64,000 bases of DNA from Tragulus kanchil (taxonomy: Eukaryota; Chordata; Mammalia; Artiodactyla; Tragulidae). This document shows, piece after piece, positions 35,785 to 47,870 of the stretch (the first letter of the stretch is position 1; every line of letters starts with the position of its first letter). The position numbers and the translations under genes were made by a program. The notes under the pieces were generated by a model that saw nothing but the letters and a program-made list of their open reading frames with translations, made no database searches and was not told where the DNA came from. The stretch is taken from contig JAIOJX010000025.1 of the NCBI GenBank assembly GCA_022376925.1, forward strand, positions 6,727,141-6,791,140, read 5' to 3'.

Positions 35785-38700
35785 TGCAGGCAAAGATGGA
35801 GATCTATACAGTCAGTGAAAACAAGGACTGGAGCTAATTGTGGTTGAGATCATCAGCTCCTTATTGAAAAATTCAAGCTCAAATTGAAAAAGTAGGGAAA
35901 ACCACTAGCCATTCAGGTATGACCTTGATCAAACAGTGGAGGTGATGAATAGATTCAAGGGATCAGGTCTGACGGAGTGCCTGAAGAACTATGAACAGAG
36001 GTTTGTAACATTACACAGGAGGTTGTGACCAAAATCATCCCCAAGAAAAGGAAATGCAACAATGCAAAGTGGTTGTCTGAGAAGGCCTTACAGATAGCTG
36101 GAAAAGAGAAGAGAAAGGCAAAGAAGAAAGAGAAAGATATATCCATCTGAATGCAGAGTTCCAGAAAATAGCAAGGAGAGATAAGAAAACCTATTTAAGT
36201 GAATCATGCAAAGATAGAGGAAAATAATAAAATGGGAAAGACTAAAGATCTCTTCAAGAAAATTAGACATATAAGGGAACATTTCAGGCAAAGATGAGCA
36301 CAACTAAGGACAGAAATGGCAAGGATCTAATAGAAGCAGAAGATATTGAGAAGTGGTAACAAGAATACACAGAAGAACTGTATAAAAATGGTTTTAATGC
36401 CAAGGATAACCACAATGATGTGATCACTCACCTAAAGCCAGTGTCCTAGTGTGTGAACTCAAGTGGGTCTCAGGAAGCATTACTAGGAGCAAATCTAGTG
36501 GAAGTGATGGAATTCCAGATTAACTATTTCAAGTCTTAAAGGATGATGCTTGTAAAGTGCTGCACTCAACATACCAACAAATTTGGAAAACTCAGAAGTG
36601 ACCACAGGAATGAAAAAGGTCAGTTTTTCTTCCAATTCCAAAGAAAGGCAATGCTAAAGAATGTTCAAACTACTGTGCAATTGCATTCATTTCACATGCT
36701 AGCAATTTTATGCTCAAAATCCTTCAAGCCATGTATAAACAGTATGTGAACCAAGAACTTTCAAGTGCACAAGGTGGTTGTAGAAAAGGTATATGAACCA
36801 GAGATCAAATTTCCAACATCCACTGGATCTTAGAAAAAGCAAGAGAATTCCAAGAAGAAAAACTTCTGCTTCATTGACTGCACTAAATTCTGACTGTGTG
36901 GATCATAACAAACTTTGAAAGATTCTTAAAGAGATGGAAATACCAAATCACCTTGCCTGTGTCATAAGAAACCTGTATGCAGGGCTAAAAGCAACAGTTA
37001 GAACCGGAAATGGAACAATGGACTGGTTCCAAATTGGGAAAGGAGTACATCAAGGCTGTGTACTATCACCCTGCTTATTTAACTTATATGCAGAGTACAT
37101 AATGTGAAATGCTGGGCTGGATGAAGCACATGCTGGAGTCAAGACTGTCTGGAGAAACATCAACAACCTCAGATACATAGATGATACCACTTTAATGGCC
37201 GACATGAAGAGGAACTATACAGCCTCTTAATGAAGTTGGAGGAGGAGAGTGAAAATGCTGGCTTAAAACTCAGCACTCAAAAAACTAAGATCGTGGCACC
37301 TAGTCCCATCACTTCATGGCAAATGGAGGGGGAAACAATGACAAACTTTATTTCCTTGGGCTCCAAAAACAACTGGCAGAAAAAGGTGGCCTGGAAAAAC
37401 TCATGACAATTTAAAAATTTTAATAGAAGCAGAAGATATTGAGAAGTGGTAACAAGAATACACAGAAGAACTGTATAAAAATGGTTTTAATGCCAAGGAT
37501 AACCACAATGATGTGATCACTCACCTAAAGCCAGTGTCCTAGTGTGTGAACTCAAGTGGGTCTCAGGAAGCATTACTAGGAGCAAATCTAGTGGAAGTGA
37601 TGGAATTCCAGATTAACTATTTCAAGTCTTAAAGGATGATGCTTGTAAAGTGCTGCACTCAACATACCAACAAATTTGGAAAACTCAGAAGTGACCACAG
37701 GAATGAAAAAGGTCAGTTTTTCTTCCAATTCCAAAGAAAGGCAATGCTAAAGAATGTTCAAACTACTGTGCAATTGCATTCATTTCACATGCTAGCAATT
37801 TTATGCTCAAAATCCTTCAAGCCATGTATAAACAGTATGTGAACCAAGAACTTTCAAGTGCACAAGGTGGTTGTAGAAAAGGTATATGAACCAGAGATCA
37901 AATTTCCAACATCCACTGGATCTTAGAAAAAGCAAGAGAATTCCAAAAGAAAAAAACTTCTGCTTCATTGACTGCACTAAATTCTGACTGTGTGGATCAT
38001 AACAAACTTTGAAAGATTCTTAAAGAGATGGAAATACCAAATCACCTTGCCTGTGTCATAAGAAACCTGTATGCAGGGCTAAAAGCAACAGTTAGAACCG
38101 GAAATGGAACAATGGACTGGTTCCAAATTGGGAAAGGAGTACATCAAGGCTGTGTACTATCACCCTGCTTATTTAACTTATATGCAGAGTACATAATGTG
38201 AAATGCTGGGCTGGATGAAGCACATGCTGGAGTCAAGACTGTCTGGAGAAACATCAACAACCTCAGATACATAGATGATACCACTTTAATGGCCGACATG
38301 AAGAGGAACTATACAGCCTCTTAATGAAGTTGGAGGAGGAGAGTGAAAATGCTGGCTTAAAACTCAGCACTCAAAAAACTAAGATCGTGGCACCTAGTCC
38401 CATCACTTCATGGCAAATGGAGGGGGAAACAATGACAAACTTTATTTCCTTGGGCTCCAAAAACACTGCAGATGGTGGCTGAAGTCATGAAATTAGAAGA
38501 TGCTTGCTCCTTGGAAAAAAGCTATGACAAATGTAGACAGCATTTTAAAAAGCAGAGACACCCTTTCAACAAAGGTCCATTTAGTCTAAGCTATGGTTCT
38601 TCAAGTAGTCACGTATGGATGTGAGAGCTGGACCAGAAAAAAGACAGCACCACAGAATGGATGCTTTCTGACTGTGATACTGAAGAAGACTCTTGAGAGT

Positions 38701-39026
38701 CCCTTGGACAGCATGGAGATCAAACCAGGTAATCCTAAAGGAAATCAACCCAAAATATTCATTGGAAGGACGGCTGCTAAATCTCCAACACTTTGGCCAC
38801 CAGATGTGAAGGGCTGACTAATTGGAAAAGACCCTGATGCTGGGGAACACTGAGGGCAATAGGAGAAGTGGCCAGCAGAGGATGAGTTGGTTGTATGGCA
38901 TCATCAACATTCATTCAACATAAGTTTCTGCAAACTCAGGGAGACAGTGAAGGACGGGGAAGACCAGCCTGTTGCAGCACATGGAGTCACTAAGAGTTGG
39001 ACTCAACTGAGAGACTTAACAACAAA
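35785..39026 (+). pseudogene. BovB LINE, long copy with endonuclease/RT remnants
   Basis: Sense BovB from before the RT domain (ACAAGGACTGGAGCTAATTG at 35821; AGGAAATGCAACAATGCAAA at 36049) through RT blocks (CTATTTCAAGTCTTAAAGGA; TCAAGGCTGTGTACTATCAC) to a 3' end near 39020 (GAGTCACTAAGAGTTGGACT). The polymerase box region reads AACCTCAGATACATAGATGA, so the alanine of YADD has been replaced in translation. Many stops and frameshifts. Holds one complete duplication and the start of another; about 2.15 kb when collapsed. Confidence 0.9.
36328..38464. repeat. Head-to-tail duplication, 1093-bp offset with filler
   Basis: 36328-37370 recurs at 37421-38464, with an A-run difference (36855 against 37946). 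The 50-base filler (37371-37420) is a distorted version of what follows the second copy (ACTGGCAGAAAAAGGTGGCC against ACTGCAGATGGTGGCTGAAG). This is the clearest example of a poor-quality forward extension at a joint. Confidence 0.95.
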
Positions 39027-40925
39027 AACAAATTACTCATTATTTACTTCACAGGTAAAGAAAGAAAATATCACAAATAGTCACAGATAAAGTTGCAGTC
39101 CCTTTTTACCTTTTACAAAGGCAATATCACCCTTACCTCTTCCTCAAAAGTAATAACTATCCTGAATTTTGTTTACCTTCATAGTTTCATCAAAAAAATT
39201 AATAGGTGTTAATAATATGTGGCTTGCTATTGGATTTTGCATAAAATTTTGTATGAAATTCTGTATAAATTTTGTATAGACACTTGCAGTTGGTATCTTC
39301 TGCTGTGACTCCCCGGCAATCCCACCTATTGAGAGACATATCCGGTGAAACCCGTTCCCCATGAAAGTTGGCTGAACCTAGTGAACCCTAAGGAACAGAA
39401 TACAGTAATAGTGAAAGGATTTCACTTCCTTAATAAGGGTACAAAAGACTGACTTACAGCAGGCTAATGCACTCTCATACTGACATTTTCTGTTGCCTTC
39501 TTGCTTGCTTGCTTGCTCTAATAAAACAGGGTACCACATTGTTAAATACTCTATGGAGAGAATCACTTGGCAACAAAAGCTCAGTGGAATTTAAAGTTTC
39601 CAGACAGATGCTGCCTGAACCCAACTAACGGTCTCCACCCAGTTGCTGTGTTCCCTCTCTTTCCATAGCAATGTTCTAACTCTTACATACGAGTCCTGAT
39701 AAGCCTACAATTCTTGGTATTCAAAATCAGACTCATGTCTGGTTTGTGGCTATACCAGCACTAGAATTGCAAAAGATAAAAGTTTTTTGAGGTCAATACT
39801 TGTACCCTGGTCCTCTGACTATCTCATTAGCAAAGAATTTAAGGCTCTTAACCTGTCTAAAGATTGAACGGGCTGCAAAACTAATTGGAAAAGGGGGACC
39901 CTGATGCTGGGGAACACTGAGGGCAATAGGAGAAGTGGCCAGCAGAGGATGAGTTGGTTGTATGGCATCATCAACATTCATTCAACATAAGTTTCTGCAA
40001 ACTCAGGGAGACAGTGAAGGACGGGGAAGACCAGCCTGTTGCAGCACATGGAGTCACTAAGAGTTGGACTCAACTGAGAGACTTAACAACAAAAACAAAT
40101 TACTCATTATTTACTTCACAGGTAAAGAAAGAAAATATCACAAATAGTCACAGATAAAGTTGCAGTCCCTTTTTACCTTTTACAAAGGCAATATCACCCT
40201 TACCTCTTCCTCAAAAGTAATAACTATCCTGAATTTTGTTTACCTTCATAGTTTCATCAAAAAAATTAATAGGTGTTAATAATATGTGGCTTGCTATTGG
40301 ATTTTGCATAAAATTTTGTATGAAATTCTGTATAAATTTTGTATAGACACTTGCAGTTGGTATCTTCTGCTGTGACTCCCCGGCAATCCCACCTATTGAG
40401 AGACATATCCGGTGAAACCCGTTCCCCATGAAAGTTGGCTGAACCTAGTGAACCCTAAGGAACAGAATACAGTAATAGTGAAAGGATTTCACTTCCTTAA
40501 TAAGGGTACAAAAGACTGACTTACAGCAGGCTAATGCACTCTCATACTGACATTTTCTGTTGCCTTCTTGCTTGCTTGCTTGCTCTAATAAAACAGGGTA
40601 CCACATTGTTAAATACTCTATGGAGAGAATCACTTGGCAACAAAAGCTCAGTGGAATTTAAAGTTTCCAGACAGATGCTGCCTGAACCCAACTAACGGTC
40701 TCCACCCAGTTGCTGTGTTCCCTCTCTTTCCATAGCAATGTTCTAACTCTTACATACGAGTCCTGATAAGCCTACAATTCTTGGTATTCAAAATCAGACT
40801 CATGTCTGGTTTGTGGCTATACCAGCACTAGAATTGCAAAAGATAAAAGTTTTTTGAGGTCAATACTTGTACCCTGGTCCTCTGACTATCTCATTAGCAA
40901 AGAATTTAAGGCTCTTAACCTGTCT
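38818..40925. repeat. Head-to-tail duplication, about 1067-bp offset with filler
   Basis: 38818-39858 recurs at 39881-40925. The filler and first bases of copy two (GGGCTGCAAAACTAATTGG, AAAAGGGGGACCCTG) are a noisy form of the left flank (GGGCTGACTAATTGG, AAAAGACCCTG). Contains the BovB 3' end and unrecognised sequence with a (GCTT)n tract. Confidence 0.95.
39027..40918. other. Unrecognised sequence, seen twice
   Basis: About 0.8 kb of non-repetitive-looking sequence, imaged by duplication. A short GCTT microsatellite lies at 39503-39517. Minus-strand open frames of 62-72 codons exist but show no protein family features. Confidence 0.5.
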
Positions 40926-40926
40926 T

Positions 40927-41151
40927 AGGGTTTCCCTGGTGGCTCAGATGGTAAACAATCTGCCTGCAATGTAGGAAACTCAAGTTCGATCCCCAGGTTG
41001 GGAAGACCCCCTGGGGAAGGAAATGGCAATCCATCCCAGCATTTTGTCTGGAAAATCCCATGGACAGAGAAGCCTTGTGGGCTACAGTACATGAGGTTGC
41101 AAAGAGTTGGACACAACTGAGCGACTAACACACACACACACACACACACAG
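40927..41151 (+). mobile_element. Bov-tA-type SINE with CA-repeat tail and target-site duplication
   Basis: Head GGTTTCCCTGGTGGCTCAGA, B box AAGTTCGATCCCCAGG, BovA tail TGGCAATCCATCCCAGCATT ... GGACACAACTGAGCGACTAA, then (CA)n at 41129-41150. Flanked by CCTGTCTT at 40919-40926 and 41152-41159. The CA tract probably grew from the SINE tail. Confidence 0.9.
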
Positions 41152-41189
41152 CCTGTCTTGAGTGCTGTCAGAAATATTCAGCTCACCTC

Positions 41190-41323
41190 ACAGTTTTGCA
41201 TTTCTTTTTGCTTTTATACAGTTTTGCTGTTTACGGCTGTATGTAATACCAAATCCATCATAGGTATATCTTTGACCCCTCCCACCTGAGCTCCCCCTCA
41301 CACTCCCCTATCCCACCCCTTCA
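41190..41323 (-). mobile_element. Antisense L1 3'UTR fragment
   Basis: TTTTTGCTTTTATACAGTTT followed by GCTGTTTACGGCTGTATGTA and a C-rich stretch parallels the reverse 3'UTR of the younger L1 and the 29.2-kb fragment, but more diverged. Confidence 0.6.
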
Positions 41324-41329
41324 GGTTAT

Positions 41330-41545
41330 ATTCTTTATTTTTATTAAAACACAACAGCTACTATGTAGTACTGTATAGTACAGCTACTGGGTAGTGCAGG
41401 GAACTCTGCTCAATATTCCATAATAACCAAGAAGAGAGAGAATCTAAAAGAGAAAGAATATGTGTCTATGTATAACAATCATTTTGTTGTATGCCTGACA
41501 CAACATTGTAAATCGACTATACTCTAATAAAATTAAACACACGCA
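41330..41545 (+). mobile_element. L1 3'UTR fragment, sense
   Basis: AGTGCAGGGAACTCTGCTCA, TCCATAATAACCAAGAAGAG, CACAACATTGTAAATCGACT and ATACTCTAATAAAATTAAAC follow the order of an artiodactyl L1 3'UTR ending in a poly-A signal. 5'-truncated. Image at 42454-42669. Confidence 0.75.
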
Positions 41546-41639
41546 CCATAGCCAGCTGACTTGCCAAAGTCTTACATTTACACATAATAAGTAGAGTAAA
41601 TGTTGCACACTGTATGTCATTATTACTGGTATCCCATTT

Positions 41640-41815
41640 CCAAGGCTGTGAGGTCATCACAGTTTTCAAACCCCATCAGCCCAGAGAAGCATGCTGACTT
41701 GCTAATATCTTGATCTCTGACTTTCAGCCTGCAGAACTGTGAGGAATAAATGTCTGTTGTTTATTAGCCACCCAGTCTACTTTGTTGTAACAGCCCAAAC
41801 CTACTAAGCAAGGAA
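41640..41815 (+). mobile_element. MLT1-like (MaLR) LTR remnant
   Basis: TCTGACTTTCAGCCTGCAGA, ACTGTGAGGAATAAATGTCT, TTATTAGCCACCCAGTCTAC and TTGTTGTAACAGCCC match the 3' half of MLT1-class LTRs in order. Solo and diverged. Image at 42764-42939. Confidence 0.6.
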
Positions 41816-43574
41816 GAACAAAACTCTCATTACTTTCAGATGATAATATTATCTACACATCAGTGCTTCTCAAATTTTCCATGGTAAAAATCAGCTTTTT
41901 TGCCTGATCTGTCACACACTGTTCTTTGTAAAATACAATAGAGAAAGAAAAAATAAGACACACAAAACACAAACCAAAATTTTCATTGTCAGATTGTGCA
42001 GATATATAATTATCCTTTCAAATTACTATGAACATGTCTAATCTCTTACTCTTAATTTCTTATCTCACTGCAGATTAGTAACAAACAGTTGAGGAACTAG
42101 TACTGGCTCATGAAACACTCACTAAGTAACACATATAAAAAAATTTATATGAGATTCTTGGAATTAATAAGAGAATTTACCAATGTATCTGTCCTTAAAG
42201 TCAATCTACAATATCAGTTATATTTATATACATCAGCAACAAAAACAAAGCTACCTATATGTAATAAAATAAAGATATCTAGAGAAAATTCAGAATATTT
42301 ATTGAGATATAGTAAAGAACTAAATAGGTTCCAGTTCAAGATGGTGGAGTAGAAGGACGTGTGCTCATCTTGCGTGAGAGCACCAAAATCACATCTAGAT
42401 ATTGAACAACCATTGACAGGAACTGGATTTATTTTCCCACCGCTTCAGGTTATATTCTTTATTTTTATTAAAACACAACAGCTACTATGTAGTACTGTAT
42501 AGTACAGCTACTGGGTAGTGCAGGGAACTCTGCTCAATATTCCATAATAACCAAGAAGAGAGAGAATCTAAAAGAGAAAGAATATGTGTCTATGTATAAC
42601 AATCATTTTGTTGTATGCCTGACACAACATTGTAAATCGACTATACTCTAATAAAATTAAACACACGCACCATAGCCAGCTGACTTGCCAAAGTCTTACA
42701 TTTACACATAATAAGTAGAGTAAATGTTGCACACTGTATGTCATTATTACTGGTATCCCATTTCCAAGGCTGTGAGGTCATCACAGTTTTCAAACCCCAT
42801 CAGCCCAGAGAAGCATGCTGACTTGCTAATATCTTGATCTCTGACTTTCAGCCTGCAGAACTGTGAGGAATAAATGTCTGTTGTTTATTAGCCACCCAGT
42901 CTACTTTGTTGTAACAGCCCAAACCTACTAAGCAAGGAAGAACAAAACTCTCATTACTTTCAGATGATAATATTATCTACACATCAGTGCTTCTCAAATT
43001 TTCCATGGTAAAAATCAGCTTTTTTGCCTGATCTGTCACACACTGTTCTTTGTAAAATACAATAGAGAAAGAAAAAATAAGACACACAAAACACAAACCA
43101 AAATTTTCATTGTCAGATTGTGCAGATATATAATTATCCTTTCAAATTACTATGAACATGTCTAATCTCTTACTCTTAATTTCTTATCTCACTGCAGATT
43201 AGTAACAAACAGTTGAGGAACTAGTACTGGCTCATGAAACACTCACTAAGTAACACATATAAAAAAATTTATATGAGATTCTTGGAATTAATAAGAGAAT
43301 TTACCAATGTATCTGTCCTTAAAGTCAATCTACAATATCAGTTATATTTATATACATCAGCAACAAAAACAAAGCTACCTATATGTAATAAAATAAAGAT
43401 ATCTAGAGAAAATTCAGAATATTTATTGAGATATAGTAAAGAACTAAATAGGTTCCAGTTCAAGATGGTGGAGTAGAAGGACGTGTGCTCATCTTGCGTG
43501 AGAGCACCAAAATCACATCTAGATATTGAACAACCATTGACAGGACACTGGAACCTGCCAGAAAAAGATACTCC

Positions 43575-43932
43575 GGGGCTTCCCTGGTAGCTCAGTCATG
43601 AAGAGTTCGCCTGCCAAAGTAGGAGACACAAGATCAATCCCTGATCCAGGGAAGATCCCACATGCTGCACAGCAACTAAGCCCATGAGCCACAACTGCTG
43701 ACCCTGTGCTCTAGAGCCTCAGAGCTGCAACTATTGAGCCCATGTGCTGCAACTACTGAAGCCTGTGTGCCCTAGAGCTCAAGTTCTACATTAAGAGAAG
43801 TCACCATAACAAGAAGCCTGCTCACCTCAACTACAGAGGAGCCCCCATTCCCTGCAACTAGAGAAGAGCTTGCAATAGCAATGAAAACCCAGAATAGCCA
43901 AAAATAAATACATAAATAACATTAAAAAAAAA
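43575..43932 (+). mobile_element. Long-bodied tRNA-derived SINE with target-site duplication
   Basis: GGGGCTTCCCTGGTAGCTCA head, TCAATCCCTGATCCAGGGAA, then repeated body units (CAACTACTGAAGCC, GAGCTGCAACTATTGAGCCC) and a CAAAAATAAATACATAAATA tail. Flanked by AAGATACTCC at 43565-43574 and again near 43933-43942. Same family as the insertion at 24.2 kb. Lies in the 5'UTR of the old L1. Confidence 0.88.
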
Positions 43933-44239
43933 AAGATACTCCATGTCCAAAGACAAAGACGAAGCACAGACAGACAGTAGGAGGGACACAATCACAATAA
44001 AATCAAATCTCAACAACTGCCGGGTGTGTGACCCACACACTGGAGAATAGTAATACCAAAGAAGTTCTCCCACTATTTTACAGGTTCTGAACCCCACGTC
44101 AGGTTTCCCAGCCCAGGGATGCAACAAAGGAACTGGCAATCCCTAGGGAATCTTAAGCTGAAGACCAGTAGGATTTGATTTTAGGACTTCCACAGGACAG
44201 ACAAAAACAGTGACTCCAGTCTTGGAGGACACTGACTTT

Positions 44240-44775
44240 GGCTTTTTGACGCCCCTTGTTCCTGTTTATGAGAGATTTTTTTCCCAATTTTAAGCTGAAT
44301 TTTTCAGGGATAAAATTACTAGTGAAATTTTGTCATGGGCCATGTGCTGCTTGTGAGCTTAACTCGTCCAGGAGTCACCCCAGAGTCATTTCAGCTCTCT
44401 TATGTGTCTTGGAACCTACCTCTGGCAATCTAAGACCACCATGGCTGCTCAGGTCGCTGAATGGCCAGTTCTTATGTGCGACCCCTGGACAAGCAAGTAT
44501 TTTAATTAATGAGTGGGTTTCCTTATGGGACAACTGCACAGTATGAAGCTGAGGCCTCCACCACTCCCGTAAATTTCTTAGTCACCTGAGAAAATCGTAA
44601 CTGGCCGGGAGGAGTCGTGTCCCTTTTCTTCGGAGCAAAGCTCTCATATTTTGCTCATTTTTATCCCAACAAATTCTGTAAAGTAGCCAAATTGAGGAAA
44701 AGTGTCAGATCAGCCTTTTCCTAACCACTCAGCCAAGATGGTTCAGTTCCCTTCCACAAACAAAATCTTGTGCAC
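44240..44775. other. Unexplained insertion within the old L1 5'UTR
   Basis: L1 leader sequence stops near 44240 (GAGGACACTGACTTTGGC) and resumes near 44777 (CACCAAGACCCAGAGGAAAG). The block between has a different, more balanced base composition and an open frame of 96 codons (44256-44546) without recognisable family. It could be an LTR fragment, a processed sequence, or a variant part of the leader. I cannot tell. Confidence 0.4.
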
Positions 44776-44929
44776 ACCAAGACCCAGAGGAAAGGAGCAG
44801 TAGACTGAACCAAACTATCTGCTAAAATTGGAGGGTCTCCTATGGAAGTGCATGTCAGCAGGGGCTCACCACAAGGTCAGCCACTAGCAGCAGCAGTCCA
44901 GGAAGGTGTCCTTTGGCATGAAAGGGTTT

Positions 44930-45425
44930 AACAGATAGATTAATAGGCAGATTTGATAAAGAGGCCAGCAGGTCCCAAGGAGGAGGAGGTGAAGGACAGA
45001 AGAAGAAGGACAAGTATTCTTCTAACCTGAAATGTCTGTTATGATAAGATCAACTCAAAACTAAGTTTATTGTCTTATGTTGATGCTGTGGGCCTAGAAA
45101 GGCCTTTACACCAGGATATCTCCCCTAGTTGGGAGACTATGCCCCCTGGCTAATTTCATGTTGTGGGTGTGGGATTGGAATGCCTTTACAACCTTAAGCT
45201 ATTGTTTTGATAACTGATTGGAAAATACAAATTGTCATGCCTAAACTGCCAAAGAGGGGTACTCTTCTATCCCTCTTCCAGTGACTTTCCTGGAAGCTTT
45301 TCCCTATCCTTTCTCACTTTAATATAAACTTTTCACTGCATGAAGCTCTGAGTGACCATCACCAAGTCTTTTTGATCCCAATATGAATTCTTCTCTGTTG
45401 GAGGTTAAGAATCTGACACCACTCA
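44930..45425 (+). mobile_element. Probable solo LTR of an endogenous retrovirus
   Basis: Lies between leader parts of the old L1. Purine-rich AAGGAGGAGGAGGTGAAGGA (44977) resembles a polypurine tract, followed by TGTCTGTTATGATAAGATCA as a possible LTR start at 45033, and an end reading GGTTAAGAATCTGACA at 45402-45417. A poly-A-signal-like region (TTTAATATAAACTTTTCACT) lies near 45319. No gag, pol or env frame. Borders uncertain. Confidence 0.5.
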
Positions 45426-46690
45426 TGGTAACATACCGTCATTTATCATGTATCAGCATAAGCCCTCTTAGAGGTCTCTATTAACTCAACTATAGAGTCT
45501 CTAACCACAGGGATTGGACACTTCAGGTTAAACAGCTAACAGGGAAGGAGTGCAACCCCACCTATCAACTGATAATTGGACTAAAGTTTTATTGAGCAAG
45601 GCCCTTCCCACCAGAGAAAGACCTACTTTCCCCACCATTGGTCTCTCCCATCAGGAAGCTAATAAAAGCCTCACAGCCTCTTTAATGAGAGGGCATACAG
45701 AAGAAGCAAGGAGAAACAGAGTTAGCAATTAAAACAAAAACCACTATTACAGAAAGTTAATCGGGATGAAAAAGCATAAAGTTATGTCCCAGAAGAGGAG
45801 ACAAGATAAAACCCCAAAAATAACTAAATGAAGATAGGCAACCTTCCAGAAAAAGAATTCAGAATAATGACAGTGAAGATGATCCAGGATCTCAGGAAAA
45901 CAATGGAGAAGATGCAAGAAATGTTTACCAAAGACTTACAAGAACTAAAGAACAAACAAACAGAAATGAATAATACACTAGAAGGAATCAAGAGCAGAAT
46001 AACTGAGGCAGAAAAACAGATAAATGATCTGGGTAACAGGTGAAAATCACTGCCACAGAACACAACATAGATAAAAGAATGAAAAGAAATGAAGACCACC
46101 TGAGAGACCTCTGGAACAACGTTAAACTCACCAACATTCAAATTATAGGGATACCAGAAGAGAAACAGAGGGAAAAAAGACCTGAGAAAATACTTGAAGA
46201 GATCATCACTGAAAGCTTCCCTAACATGGGAAAGAAAACAGTCAACCAAGTCCAGGAAGCACAGACAGTCCCAGGCAGCGTAAACCCAAGGAAAAATACA
46301 CTGAGATACATGGTAATCAAACTGACAAAAATTAAAGACAAAGGTGAAATATTAAAAGCAACAAGAGAAAAATGAGAAATAACATAGAAGGGAAATCCCA
46401 TCAGGCTATCAGCTGATTTCTCAACAGAAACTCTACAAGCCAGAAAGGAATGCCACAATATCTTTAAAGTGATTACAGGAAAAACTGACAATCCAGAATA
46501 CTGTACCCATCAAGACTGTCATTCATATTTGATGGAGAAATCAAATGCTTCCTAGACAAGCAAATGTTAAGAGAATTCAGCACCACCAAACCAACCTTAT
46601 AAAAATCTGAAGAAGCTTCTCTAGTCAGGAAACAAGAGAAGGAAAAGATCTACTTAAAATAAAACCAAAACAATTAAGAAAATGGTAATA

Positions 46691-46963
46691 GGGCTTCCCT
46701 GGTGGTCCAGTGGGGAAAGAGTCCGCCCTGCAGTGCAAGGGGCACTGGCTCGATCCCTGGCCCAGGAAGATCCCACGTGCCCCAGAGTGGCTGGACCAGT
46801 GTGTCCCATTAATGAACCAGCGCCCTGGAGCTCATGTGCCCACAGCCAGTGCTCTGCAACGAGAGGCCACTGCAATGGGAGGCCCATACAGGCCAAAGAA
46901 TAAGGATGGATGAAAATCAATAAACAAAAAATCAATAAAGGAGGCTAAAATTTTTTTAAAAAA
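46691..46963 (+). mobile_element. CHR-like SINE within old L1
   Basis: GGGCTTCCCTGGTGGTCCAG head, GGCTCGATCCCTGGCC B box, body with CCCAGAGTGGCTGGACCAGT in place of the CGCGGAGCGGCTGG core, A-rich end. Possible short repeat GGTAATA/GGTAGTA at its ends. Interrupts L1 between ORF1 and ORF2. Confidence 0.9.
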
Positions 46964-47010
46964 GGTAGTAAGTTCATACATATCAATAATTACCTTAAAT
47001 GTAAATGGAT

Positions 47011-47340
47011 GGGGCTTCCCCTGGTGGTCCGGTGGATAAGGACACCGCCTTGCAGTGCCAGGGGCGCCAATTCGATCCCTGGCCTGGGAAGATCCCACGT
47101 GCTGCGGAGCGGCTGGACCGATGTGTCCAATTACCGAGCCGGAGCTGTGGATCGCATGCGCCCAGAGCCGGTGCTCTGCAACAACAGATGCCACCGCGAT
47201 GGGAGGCCCACACTGGCCGAAGAACAAAGATGGATGAAAACAGACAAATGAAAGACCAATAGAAGTGGCCTGCCTGGTCGCCTCCCTGCCCAACCCGACC
47301 CACGCCCAAAATAAATAAATAAATAAATCTTTAAAAAAAA
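47011..47340 (+). mobile_element. Young CHR-like SINE in the start of old L1 ORF2, with target-site duplication
   Basis: Near-full family match with CTGCGGAGCGGCTGGACCGA core and an AAATAAATAAATAAATAAAT tail. Flanked by AATGTAAATGGATG (46998 and 47341), which is itself the L1 ORF2 sequence for LNVNG. The insertion therefore split codons of the endonuclease start. Confidence 0.92.
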
Positions 47341-47870
47341 AATGTAAATGGATGAAATACACCTCCCAAAGAGACATACACTGGCTGGACTTATGAAAAC
47401 ATGTGCATGTATGCACTTCCACTAACCACATCACTCTGCCTGCCCCCCAAATTGTATGTAATTATTTTACATGTTAAGTTAATCATTTCAAATTATGGCT
47501 TGCAACTGTAATAATCTTTTATTTTTTGTCTATTGACTGTGAAAACTAATCAACATCTTTTACTGTGATTATGTAACTATTACTCACTTAAAAACACTAT
47601 CATGATTGGTCAACAGAAAATAGAGTTCTGTGTCACCAAAACTTTAAAACTGATTTAATACAGGAAAAACTGACAATCAAAAGTACCCATCAAGACTGTC
47701 ATTCATATTTGATGGAGAAATCAAATGCTTCCTAGACAAGCAAATGTTAAGAGAATTCAGCACCACCAAACCAACCTTATAAAAATCTGAAGAAGCTTCT
47801 CTAGTCAGGAAACAAGAGAAGGAAAAGATCTACTTAAAATAAAACCAAAACAATTAAGAAAATGGTAATA

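Larger units (their letters stand above)
41312..43545. repeat. Head-to-tail duplication, 1124-bp offset with filler
   Basis: 41312-42421 recurs at 42436-43545 with one difference close to the joint (C/G at 41318/42442). The 14-base filler again looks like right-flank then left-flank sequence in distorted form (AACTGGA for ACACTGGA, then TTATTTTCCCACC for CCTATCCCACC). Confidence 0.95.
43454..47440 (+). pseudogene. Old L1: 5'UTR, ORF1 and first codons of ORF2, with nested insertions
   Basis: Begins with an L1 leader (TCAAGATGGTGGAGTAGAAG; also imaged at 42339) and continues 5'UTR sequence on both sides of several inserts (43940-44240, 44775-44930, 45590-45720). ORF1 starts near 45765; pieces 45828-46043 and 46040-46375 show a coiled-coil-rich part (NTLEGIKSRITEAEKQINDL), then the RNA-binding part (IQIIGIPEEKQREK, NQVQEAQTVPGSVNPRKNTL). 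ORF2 opens near 46975 with translated SIITLNVNG, the endonuclease start. Stops, frameshifts and 3' loss make it inert. Nested: SINEs at 43575, 46691 and 47011, an LTR-like block near 45000 and an unexplained 0.5-kb block at 44240. Confidence 0.85.

Noticed and set aside
44256..44546. 96-codon open frame in the unexplained block
   Set aside because: Short, without recognisable domain or start context; kept only as part of the unidentified insertion.
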